Assembly: GCF_001274935.1 (NCBI RefSeq)
Contig: NZ_LILC01000002.1
Coordinates: 391,924-455,923, forward strand
Reading direction: 5' to 3'
Length of the DNA stretch: 64,000 nucleotides
Origin: Priestia koreensis
Lineage (GTDB): Bacteria; Bacillota; Bacilli; Bacillales; Bacillaceae_H
Of the stretch, positions 1-7,598 are shown piece after piece (positions within the stretch are counted from its first letter, which is position 1; each line of letters starts with the position of its first letter). The notes below the pieces were generated by a model. That model did no database searches and had not been told where the DNA came from. It was given only the letters and a program-made list of their open reading frames with translations. A program made the translations under genes and the position numbers.

Positions 1-224
1 CTGTAAATAGGGGGAACGTACGTAAAATAACAGCGAGCTTTTATAGAAATGTAATAGGAGCTCAAACCTTCATGCTAGCAATTATAAGGAATTGAATGTA
101 AATGTGCAATTTAATCAACTTTCCAAACATAGGTGCATTCATTAAGTCACTTTTGTACTCCGATGAATACACTTGTAGTACTGAACAAAATTTTCACATA
201 ATCTTTCAGAGGTGAGCAACTCAA
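1..224. other. Left-edge intergenic region
   Basis: I see no credible gene here. It should hold the promoter of the sipW locus. The best candidate is TTGTAC at 153-158 with TAGTAC 17 bases later, which is weak, so I do not call it as a promoter. Confidence 0.4.
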
Positions 225-764
225 ATGAAGGAAATAACGATCATGAAAAGATATGTGTGGTTAGTGGGTAGTGTTTTTTTACTACTTCCTCTTTTGTTTT
301 TTCATTCTACCTCTGCTTTATTTACCAAACAAATGAATGATCCAAACAATACCTTTCAAACCGGCACGTTGAACATGGCTATTTCTCCGAGTGCAGTATT
401 TAACATTAGTAATATGGTCCCCGGTGATTTTGCGACAAAAACAGTAACTGTACAAAATACAGGCAGTGTCGACTTTACGTACGTAGTAGGAGCGATTAAT
501 ACTGGAAACACGAATTTATGGACAGATAAAACATACGGTCTTCAAGTTGAAATAAAAAAAGGTGTGACAACGTACTATTCAGGTCCGGTGTCTGATGTGA
601 GTGCGAATCCAGCTTCGCCACTTTCGCTTTCTGTTGGGCAAAATGATGTCTTAACGATCAAAGTGACGCTGCCGACTTTAGCAGATAATACCTTTCAGAC
701 GCTGACAGAAGTGATTACGTTCACGTTCCAGGCTACTCAGCTACCTGGTCAAGATCGATCCTAG
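225..764 (+). CDS. TasA/CalY-type secreted protein, probable SipW substrate
   Basis: A 179-residue exported protein. A hydrophobic segment (about residues 12-32) ends in STSALFTKQ and is followed closely by NTFQTGTLNM, the pattern of TasA/CalY-family proteins whose signal peptide is cut by SipW and whose mature chain begins a beta-sandwich. Family members form biofilm fibres or sit on the cell surface. The sipW gene starts 12 bases downstream, which supports the assignment. Two starts are possible: ATG 225 behind AGAGGTGA (8-base spacing, chosen) or ATG 243 behind GAAGGA. It is clearly shorter than TasA (about 260 residues), so I claim family resemblance and not orthology. Confidence 0.75.
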   Translation: MKEITIMKRYVWLVGSVFLLLPLLFFHSTSALFTKQMNDPNNTFQTGTLNMAISPSAVFNISNMVPGDFATKTVTVQNTGSVDFTYVVGAINTGNTNLWTDKTYGLQVEIKKGVTTYYSGPVSDVSANPASPLSLSVGQNDVLTIKVTLPTLADNTFQTLTEVITFTFQATQLPGQDRS

Positions 765-775
765 GAGGGGATGAG

Positions 776-1474
776 GTGAAGCAGGCATTTAGCGTTACGT
801 TTTTAATCATCTCGCTTCTTACGTTTGTACTGTTTTGTTTCTTTTATACAGCTGGCTGGCGTTTTAGTACAGTGACCACGGGAAGCATGGAGCCAACGGT
901 TGAGCAAGGGTCAGTAGTGGTGACAAAGCCACTGCAAATTTCAACGACGATTGTAGATCAGATCATTCTATTTCATTCAAAAAACCATCAGGCCAACATT
1001 TTGCATCGTGTTAAAAACGAGCAAATTGCAAAAGACGGAACGCTTGTGTTTACAACAAAAGGGGACGCAAACATAGTAACGGATCGGGTAGTTGTTTATC
1101 CGAATGAAGTAAAGGGGATCTACGCTTTTCACGTCCCTTATATTGGGTATTTAGCTGATTTTATTCAAAAACAACTTCTATGGGTAATTATTCTATTTTT
1201 CATCCTACTTCTCATTTGTATAAAAAAAAATCGCTTTTTTAAGCATTTTGATCGTAGTGGTCATGTCGCTCCTGGTTATTTCGGGACCTGTATACGCACT
1301 CTTCCAAAAGGGGAGGACGGACGTGGCAACGTTCTCTACGGGATCAGGCTTTTTCTTTTACTATTTATTAAACAGCACGAATGCCATGCAGCCCAACAAT
1401 TCGGCTACACCGATATCAACAGGACAAAATCAGACGCTCAAAGTAAACATCGGTATTTTATCAAGTTTGCTTGA
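776..1474 (+). CDS. sipW: Signal peptidase I of the SipW (ER-type) subfamily
   Basis: Membrane-bound signal peptidase that processes TasA-like proteins. Visible features: N-terminal membrane segment (residues 5-27), catalytic Ser37 in TGSMEPT, His77 in ILHRV where bacterial type I enzymes have Lys (the mark of the ER/SipW type), and the TTKGDAN box (93-99, Asp97). A second membrane segment covers about residues 132-148. The GTG start at 776 is fixed by AGGAGGGG five bases upstream; the ATG at 771 runs straight into a stop. The last 70 or so residues after IKKNRFFKHFD do not look like SipW and overlap the next gene by 227 bases. The change happens at a run of nine A (1222-1230), so the natural end is probably near 1242. 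Confidence 0.85.
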   Translation: MKQAFSVTFLIISLLTFVLFCFFYTAGWRFSTVTTGSMEPTVEQGSVVVTKPLQISTTIVDQIILFHSKNHQANILHRVKNEQIAKDGTLVFTTKGDANIVTDRVVVYPNEVKGIYAFHVPYIGYLADFIQKQLLWVIILFFILLLICIKKNRFFKHFDRSGHVAPGYFGTCIRTLPKGEDGRGNVLYGIRLFLLLFIKQHECHAAQQFGYTDINRTKSDAQSKHRYFIKFA

Positions 1475-1775
1475 TTCAGGCCGAACAATTGCTAATATCT
1501 TCACGATTACAAATAAAACCAATCAGACGCTAAATGTGCAGATAACGATTGAAAACACGTCTCGCCCGGCTCTTGCGCTTGTAGGTATTGATTATATTTT
1601 AGGAATTAGCAACCAAACAATCGCTCCCAACACAACAAAAAGTGTGAGCGTAACGGCTCAGTTTTTACCTCTTTTAAAAATAGGAGGGAGATATACGGGA
1701 AATATTGTTTTGAAAGACGTAGTGAATAATTTGGAGTACCGTGTTCCGGTAGAAGTGGTTATTTTACTCATTTGA
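1248..1775 (+). CDS. Small secreted protein, probable second SipW substrate
   Basis: A 175-residue protein whose start is a hydrophobic signal segment ending GPVYALFQ, followed by VATFSTGSG, like the cut region of SipW substrates. The rest looks like beta strands rich in Thr, Asn and Ile (TITNKTNQT, IENTSR, NTTKSVSV), typical of an immunoglobulin-like extracellular domain. The only usual starts are TTG 1248 and ATG 1263, neither with a good ribosome site. The frame is open back to a TAA at 1221 and its codons 1224-1247 would add KKIAFLSI, giving a perfect positive n-region without a standard start codon. So the true start or fusion state is uncertain. It ends at a strong hairpin. Confidence 0.6.
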   Translation: MIVVVMSLLVISGPVYALFQKGRTDVATFSTGSGFFFYYLLNSTNAMQPNNSATPISTGQNQTLKVNIGILSSLLDSGRTIANIFTITNKTNQTLNVQITIENTSRPALALVGIDYILGISNQTIAPNTTKSVSVTAQFLPLLKIGGRYTGNIVLKDVVNNLEYRVPVEVVILLI

Positions 1776-1803
1776 ACAGCCGGTCAAAAGACCGGCTGTT
1801 TAA
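1775..1803. terminator. Bidirectional terminator, sipW locus / metH
   Basis: A perfect 11-bp stem AACAGCCGGTC / GACCGGCTGTT with an AAAA loop lies between converging genes. The T-run is poor on both sides, so efficiency is uncertain. Confidence 0.7.
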
Positions 1804-1804
1804 A

Positions 1805-4800
1805 TTATAATACGTTAAAATATCGCGCCTCTGGGTGAGCAAACACAAGAGCTGTGACAGAAGCTTCTGGTTCCATCATGAACCCTTCTGTTAGACGAAT
1901 ACCAATCTCCTCAGGATGCAGCAGACGAAAGAGTTTTTCCTGGTCCTCTAAATCTGGACAAGCTGGGTAGCCGAATGAGAAGCGCTGCCCCTGATATTTT
2001 GCTGAAAATCGTTCGTCCATTGTAAAGTCAGGAGAATCAGGGAACCCCCATTGATCACGGACCTGTTGGTGAACACGTTCAGCCAGTCCTTCAGCCGTTT
2101 CAAGTGCTAACGCTTGTAAGGCATGGCTTTTTAGAAAATCACCTCTATCTTTATATTCCTGTGCTAAAGAACGAATGCCAGTACCCGCTGTAACAGCTAA
2201 GAAGCAGACATAATCCATTTGATTAGAGTCCACAGACTTTACGTAATCAGCGAGGCAAAGATAAGGCGCCTTTTCCTGACGCGGAAACGTGAATGTTTCA
2301 ATGATTTTCGCATGATCGTTCGGATCATAAATCAGAACATCGTTTCCCCGTGATTGTGCCGGGAAAAATTGATACAGAGCAGAAGGCTTAATAAGCTGTT
2401 CGGATTTAGCTTTTATGAACAGCTCGTCGACAACTTCCTTGATCTTTAACGTACGCTCATCTTTTTCTTGAAGTAGTCGTTTAATTTTCCCTTTAATTCC
2501 GAGATGATGTCCAAGCAGCATTTGCTGATTGATATAAGGCTCTACGTGAGAGAGGTCGTAATGTTTAATTACATGGCGATCCGTATCGTGTGGAACGAAC
2601 ACCGGTACGTCTGTTGAAATCGCTGATCGCTCCAATACAGCAGTTGCGGAACGTTCTTGCTTTTGGCTTTGAAGGAGAGCTGTGTTTGCGACCGATTTTT
2701 CCTGACGTTCTTTAATCTCGAGAATGAACTGCTGACTTTCCTGTTTATTTTGAAGGCGGTTTGCAATCGCAAGTCCGTCCATTGCATCTTTTGCATACAA
2801 GACGACTCCGTTATATTCAGGCGCAATCTTATTATCCGTGAACTTTCTTGACAGTGCGGCACCTCCTACTAAAATAGGCAGCTTGATTTCCGACTGTGTT
2901 AAGTCCTGTGCGGTTAAGACCATTTGCTGTGCGGACTTCACAAGTAGTCCAGAAAGTCCAATCATGTCCGGTTTTTCTTTTTGGACAGCATAAATTAAGT
3001 CTTGTGGCGTTACTTTAATACCAAGATCCACAACCTTAAATCCATTGTTACTCAATATAATATCGACTAAGTTTTTGCCGATGTCGTGAACATCTCCCTT
3101 AACGGTCGCGAGAAGCACTTTTCCTTTTCCATTGTCATCTTCTTTTTTCTCCATGTGTGGTTCTAAAAAAGCAACGGATGCCTTCATTACCTCTGCGCTT
3201 TGTAGCACTTCTGCGACGATTAACTGATTATCATTAAAAAGGCGACCAACTTCTGACATCCCGTTCATAAGGGGACCATTAATAATGTCGAGCGGATCGT
3301 CGTATTTAGCAAGCGCTTCTTCTAAGTCAGGTAACAATCCTTCTTTTGTTCCTTCTACAACGTAGCTCGCTAAGCGTTCTTCAAGTGACATGTTGGTGAG
3401 CTCAACCTTTGTGGTCTGCTTTTTGTCACGATAAAAATTGGTGAACACGTCAAGCGTTTGATCGTTTGTTTGGAAAAGAAGGTCATCGGCTAGCTTGATT
3501 TCATCTTCCGAAATGGACGCATAGCGCTCTAGTTTTTCCGTATTGACAATCGCATAATCAAGTCCTGCCTGTGTACAGTGATACAAGTAGACGGCGTTCA
3601 AAATTTCACGACCAACGGGAGGAAGTCCAAAAGAAACATTACTGATTCCGAGAATCGTTAAGCACTGCGGAAGCTCTTTTTTGATTAACTCAATGCCACG
3701 AATGGTTGCTTCAGCTGATCCGATATACTGCTCATCCCCTGTGCCGACAGGAAACACGAGCGGATCAAAAATAATATCGGTTGGCTCTAGTCCATATTTA
3801 TTAACTAGTAGATCGTAGGAGCGCTTGGCGATTTCAACCTTTCGTTCTGCCGTAACGGCCATGCCGACCTCATCAATCGTTCCGACAACAAGCGCTGCGC
3901 CAAATTTTTTGACGAGGGGAAGGATTGCTTCAAATCGCTCTTCACCGTCTTCTAAATTAATTGAGTTGATGATCACCTTTCCCTGCGAATACGTAAGAGC
4001 TTTTTCGATTACTTTTTCATCCGTTGAGTCGATCACGAGCGGGACTTTGACTTTCTTGACGACTTCTTTGATAAAGTTCTCCATGTCTTCTAATTCATCC
4101 CGATCAGGATCGGCTAGGCAAATATCAATAACGTGTGCACCGTTTTTTACTTGAGCACGCGCTACTTCAGACGCTTCTTCAATTTTTCCTTCTGCGATCA
4201 GACGCTTAAATTTACGAGAACCGATTACATTTGTACGCTCACCAACGAAAAGAGGGCGCATCGAGTCATCATAAATAAGGGGCTCAATACCCGAAACGGC
4301 ATGGGAATGAGAGGGACGCTCTAACGTTCTAGGTTCAATATCGTGTACGGCACGAGCAATCGCTTCAATATGGTCAGGAGTCGTCCCGCAACAGCCGCCT
4401 ACGATGTTTAGCCATCCCTTTTCAGCAAATCCTCGAAGCTTGGTCGCGAGAAGCTCGGGAGATTCGTGGTAGCGCCCTTCTTCATCAGGAAGTCCAGCAT
4501 TTGGGTAACAGCTCACAGCGGTTGTTGCAAGCTCTGACAGCGAACGAATATGATCGGTCATAAATTCGGGACCAGTCGCACAGTTTAGCCCAACTGAAAG
4601 TGGCTTCATATGCTCCAATGATAAGTAAAATGACTCAATGTCTTGACCAGCAAGCGTTGTTCCCATCGGTTCAATCGTTCCAGAAATCATAAGTGGGACT
4701 TTTTGTCCGGTAATTTCAAAGGCCTTGGAAATTCCTAAAAAGGCTGCTTTTACATTCAGCATATCTTGAGACGTTTCTAAAAGAAGAAGATCCACTCCGC

Positions 4801-5254
4801 CGTCAAGTAGACCTCGCGTTTGTTCCTCATAAGAATGAGTCAACTCTTCAAACGTTGTCCCGCCCGTGACGGATAATGTTTTGGTTGTCGGCCCCATTGA
4901 ACCTGCCACAAAGCGTGGCCATTCAGAAGTTGAGTATGTTTCGCATGCTTCTTTTGCGAGTTTGGCTGATACGACATTAAGCTCGTAGGCAAGGTGACCG
5001 AGCTCATATTCATCAAGCACTAAAGACGTGGCGCCGAATGTATTCGTCTCAATAATATCGGCACCAGCTTCTAAATAGGTTTCGTGAATGCTCCGAATCA
5101 CGGAAGGAGCGGTCAACGACAGGTATTCGTTGCACCCGTCATATTCTTCTCCACCAAAGTCTTGAGCTGTCAAGTCGGCTGCTTGAATCATCGTCCCCAT
5201 CGCGCCGTCAATAATTAAAATTTTCTTTTTGAGTTGCGCATCAATCGTCGTCAT
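1805..5254 (-). CDS. metH: Cobalamin-dependent methionine synthase
   Basis: Makes methionine from homocysteine with methyl-tetrahydrofolate, using B12. All four modules are present in 1149 residues: homocysteine domain (about 1-310, zinc ligands Cys225, Cys288 and Cys289 in GLNCATG and GGCCGTT), pterin domain (about 330-590, with INSINLEDGE), B12 cap and B12 domain (about 640-840; KGDVHDIGKN with the cobalt-binding His723) and a full reactivation domain (about 920-1149; RFSFGYPACPDLEDQ, binds SAM). Full length for the family. The ATG directly follows the stop codon of the upstream yitJ-type gene, so the two are translationally coupled and share its SAM riboswitch. Confidence 0.97.
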   Translation of the reverse strand: MTTIDAQLKKKILIIDGAMGTMIQAADLTAQDFGGEEYDGCNEYLSLTAPSVIRSIHETYLEAGADIIETNTFGATSLVLDEYELGHLAYELNVVSAKLAKEACETYSTSEWPRFVAGSMGPTTKTLSVTGGTTFEELTHSYEEQTRGLLDGGVDLLLLETSQDMLNVKAAFLGISKAFEITGQKVPLMISGTIEPMGTTLAGQDIESFYLSLEHMKPLSVGLNCATGPEFMTDHIRSLSELATTAVSCYPNAGLPDEEGRYHESPELLATKLRGFAEKGWLNIVGGCCGTTPDHIEAIARAVHDIEPRTLERPSHSHAVSGIEPLIYDDSMRPLFVGERTNVIGSRKFKRLIAEGKIEEASEVARAQVKNGAHVIDICLADPDRDELEDMENFIKEVVKKVKVPLVIDSTDEKVIEKALTYSQGKVIINSINLEDGEERFEAILPLVKKFGAALVVGTIDEVGMAVTAERKVEIAKRSYDLLVNKYGLEPTDIIFDPLVFPVGTGDEQYIGSAEATIRGIELIKKELPQCLTILGISNVSFGLPPVGREILNAVYLYHCTQAGLDYAIVNTEKLERYASISEDEIKLADDLLFQTNDQTLDVFTNFYRDKKQTTKVELTNMSLEERLASYVVEGTKEGLLPDLEEALAKYDDPLDIINGPLMNGMSEVGRLFNDNQLIVAEVLQSAEVMKASVAFLEPHMEKKEDDNGKGKVLLATVKGDVHDIGKNLVDIILSNNGFKVVDLGIKVTPQDLIYAVQKEKPDMIGLSGLLVKSAQQMVLTAQDLTQSEIKLPILVGGAALSRKFTDNKIAPEYNGVVLYAKDAMDGLAIANRLQNKQESQQFILEIKERQEKSVANTALLQSQKQERSATAVLERSAISTDVPVFVPHDTDRHVIKHYDLSHVEPYINQQMLLGHHLGIKGKIKRLLQEKDERTLKIKEVVDELFIKAKSEQLIKPSALYQFFPAQSRGNDVLIYDPNDHAKIIETFTFPRQEKAPYLCLADYVKSVDSNQMDYVCFLAVTAGTGIRSLAQEYKDRGDFLKSHALQALALETAEGLAERVHQQVRDQWGFPDSPDFTMDERFSAKYQGQRFSFGYPACPDLEDQEKLFRLLHPEEIGIRLTEGFMMEPEASVTALVFAHPEARYFNVL

Positions 5255-7090
5255 TTACATCTTCCTTTCTGTGGTTACTGGTTGTTTTTGATGGATATAC
5301 GACGTTAGCTGGGCCGTCATCTCATAGCGCATAAATGGTGTGATTAGGTAAATCCCGTTAAAGAGCTCGTAGGCTGTATCGATTAAATCCTTTGCAATTG
5401 CAAGACCTTCTGCTTCGCCTTGGCTACGGTCATCACCAGCGTACTCCATCGCTGCTAAAATCTCGTCTGAAAGCTTAATGCCTGGCACCTCATGATGGAT
5501 GAATCGGGCATTTTTCGCACTCGTAAGCGGCATGATCCCAATGTAAATGGGAGCCTTTAGGTGCCTTGTTGCTTCATACACATCTAGTATTTGTTTCTTC
5601 GAATATAATGGCTGCGTAATAAAATAATGGGCGCCGCAGTCGATTTTCTTTTCTAAGCGCTGCACGGCACGATCCAGGTGACGAACGTTTGGATTAAAAG
5701 CAGCCGCAATAGAAAAATTCGTCTTTTGTCCGAGTGGCTTTCCGGAGTAAGACATACCTTCATTGAACTGTTGGATCAAACTAATTAAATCAAACGATGA
5801 TAAGTCGTAGACGGACGTGGCTCCTGGGAAATCGCCAATCTTTGAAGGATCACCTGTAACCGCAAGCACTTGATTAATACCTAATGTATGAAGTCCCATC
5901 AAGTGAGATTGTAGCCCAATTAAGTTTCGGTCTCGACACGTAATGTGAACAAGTGGCCGCGCTTTAATATCGCTTTGCAACAGCGTCGCCATCGCCAAGT
6001 TGCTAATGCGAGGGGAGGCGAGAGAATTATCTGCAAGCGTAATGGCATCTACCCCAACATCTTTTAACGCCTGAGCACCTCGTAAAAACTCACTGGCTCC
6101 AAGCTTTTTCGGTGGATCTAATTCAACGATAACCGAGCGTCTTTCCTGCACAAGATTATGAAGGTGCGGCTCAACCGGTTCGCCGTGGTCCTCAATAATA
6201 ATCAATGGGCGCTTTTTGACGAGCTTTTCTGTAACGGGTGGAAGCCCTTTGACCGCTGATGCGATGGCTTCAATATGAGCAGGAGTTGTCCCGCAGCATC
6301 CGCCTATCAAACGAACACCTTGCTCACGAAATGCTTTAGCGGTCTGGTAAAAATAATCTTCGTCTGTTTCATATACCAGTCTACCGTCCTGATAATCTGG
6401 TAAGCTTGCATTTGGATAAGCCGACAGAAAGGCTTTTTCGGGAAGATCGACTTCTGTTAACGATTCAATCATATGATAGGGGCCTAGGCGGCAGTTAAGA
6501 CCAACAAGATCAGCTCCGAGACTTTCTAACTGTTTAAAAGCGTCATTAAGATGAGTGCCGTCCTGAAGTACTCCAACTTCGTGAAGAGAAGCGTGTGTAA
6601 TAATAGGTAAATTCGTTTCTTTGCGAGCAATCTCAAGAACCGTTTTTAGTTCTTCAAAGTCATAGTAGGTTTCAAAAAGAAGTCCATCAATGTCTCCTTG
6701 AAGAAGCCAAAAGAGCTGCTCTCTGACACTCCGTTTAATTTCATCAATTGTCAGGACACTCTTTCGGAAGGAGCGGATGCCACCAATAGTGCCAACAACA
6801 TATTTGTCACCAGCTGCTTTGCGTGCAAGCTTGGTAGCGGCAACGTTAATATCTTTCACGGATTCTTCTAATCCGTAGCGTGCAAGCTTCTGATAATTTG
6901 CACCATACGTATTCGTCTGAATAACGTCTGATCCCGCTTGAATATACGCTTCATGAATTCGCTGAATTTCTTCACTTTTCGTTACATTGAGTTCTTCAAA
7001 ACAGCTATCTACTCCATGCGCATAGAGCAGAGTACCTGTTGCGCCGTCTCCGATTAGTATTTTATTTTGTAAATCTGTTAATAATCCCAA
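5255..7090 (-). CDS. yitJ: Bifunctional homocysteine S-methyltransferase / 5,10-methylenetetrahydrofolate reductase
   Basis: A 611-residue fusion like B. subtilis YitJ. The N-terminal homocysteine methyltransferase domain (about 1-300) has the zinc sites GLNCRLG and GGCCGTT. The C-terminal half (about 320-600) is a FAD-dependent methylene-THF reductase ([26 protein letters not shown]). It would supply methyl-THF to MetH, encoded next in the same transcript with no gap. The start is a TTG at 7088-7090; the ribosome site AAGGAGG lies 7-8 bases before it and no ATG fits. Expression should fall when SAM is plentiful because of the S-box leader just upstream. Confidence 0.95.
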   Translation of the reverse strand: MGLLTDLQNKILIGDGATGTLLYAHGVDSCFEELNVTKSEEIQRIHEAYIQAGSDVIQTNTYGANYQKLARYGLEESVKDINVAATKLARKAAGDKYVVGTIGGIRSFRKSVLTIDEIKRSVREQLFWLLQGDIDGLLFETYYDFEELKTVLEIARKETNLPIITHASLHEVGVLQDGTHLNDAFKQLESLGADLVGLNCRLGPYHMIESLTEVDLPEKAFLSAYPNASLPDYQDGRLVYETDEDYFYQTAKAFREQGVRLIGGCCGTTPAHIEAIASAVKGLPPVTEKLVKKRPLIIIEDHGEPVEPHLHNLVQERRSVIVELDPPKKLGASEFLRGAQALKDVGVDAITLADNSLASPRISNLAMATLLQSDIKARPLVHITCRDRNLIGLQSHLMGLHTLGINQVLAVTGDPSKIGDFPGATSVYDLSSFDLISLIQQFNEGMSYSGKPLGQKTNFSIAAAFNPNVRHLDRAVQRLEKKIDCGAHYFITQPLYSKKQILDVYEATRHLKAPIYIGIMPLTSAKNARFIHHEVPGIKLSDEILAAMEYAGDDRSQGEAEGLAIAKDLIDTAYELFNGIYLITPFMRYEMTAQLTSYIHQKQPVTTERKM

Positions 7091-7144
7091 AAAAATGGCC
7101 TCCTTAAATGAATGGAAGAAAGAGATACATAGAAGGCTATTGGT

Positions 7145-7177
7145 AAAAAAGAAAAAAGCCTTCTATGGTAGAAGACT
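7145..7177 (-). terminator. Terminator of the S-box switch
   Basis: On the minus strand AGTCTTCTA / TAGAAGGCT forms a 9-bp stem with a CCA loop, followed by TTTTTTCTTTTTT. The 5' arm can instead pair with AGAAG of the aptamer's P1 3' side, giving the usual antiterminator. Confidence 0.9.
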
Positions 7178-7188
7178 TTTAAATCGCC

Positions 7189-7295
7189 TTCTCATCTTCC
7201 AAGCAATACTTGCTTAGCTGGATTTAGCACCGTGTCCACGACGACTGGTTGCTGAGGTTTCGTAGGGCCAGTCCCTCCACCTCTCTTGATAAGAA
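7189..7295 (-). promoter_or_regulatory. SAM-I (S-box) riboswitch
   Basis: Minus-strand sequence shows the S-box landmarks in order: CTTATCAAGAGAGGTGGAGG, ACGAAACC, CAGCAACC, GGTGCTAAATCC and GCTTGGAAGATGAGAAGG. P1 is closed by 7288-7295 with 7189-7196. With the adjoining terminator this is a transcription-off switch: SAM binding stabilises P1 and lets the terminator form, stopping yitJ-metH transcription. Confidence 0.97.
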
Positions 7296-7326
7296 TCTGG
7301 TATTTATTTTTAAAATGATTAGTACT

Positions 7327-7355
7327 AATTTATCTGATTTTTATAAATAATACAA
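7327..7355 (-). promoter_or_regulatory. Promoter of yitJ-metH
   Basis: Sigma-A-like TTGTAT (7350-7355) and TAAATT (7327-7332) on the minus strand, 17-bp spacing, about 30 bases ahead of the S-box aptamer. Confidence 0.6.
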
Positions 7356-7377
7356 CACTTATTGGGAAACTTTTTAA

Positions 7378-7394
7378 TGTAAGCGTTATCTTAC
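7378..7394. promoter_or_regulatory. Candidate cre-like operator or inverted repeat
   Basis: TGTAAGCGTTATCT (7378-7391) matches 13 of 14 positions of the CcpA cre consensus TGWAANCGNTNWCA. It also contains GTAAG-N6-CTTAC. It lies between the yitJ and nucleotidase genes, so the target gene is unclear. Confidence 0.35.
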
Positions 7395-7598
7395 GAAGAG
7401 GAGCGATTCAGGGCTTAAATAGAGAGAACAATTTACATATATTATGAGGATAGCCTCGAATCGAAAAGAGTTATGCTACATTATATTAATTGTGTAAATA
7501 GTTGATAATTTTTTGTAAAATATGTTTTCTTTTGTCGAGTTTTGTTTTAGAATGGAATTGTTCGGACTTTTACAAAAGTTATAGTGGGGGGAACCATT

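Noticed and set aside
3825-4154. 109-codon open frame opposite metH
   Set aside because: Antisense to a strongly conserved part of MetH; Ser/Thr-rich low-quality sequence without a ribosome site.
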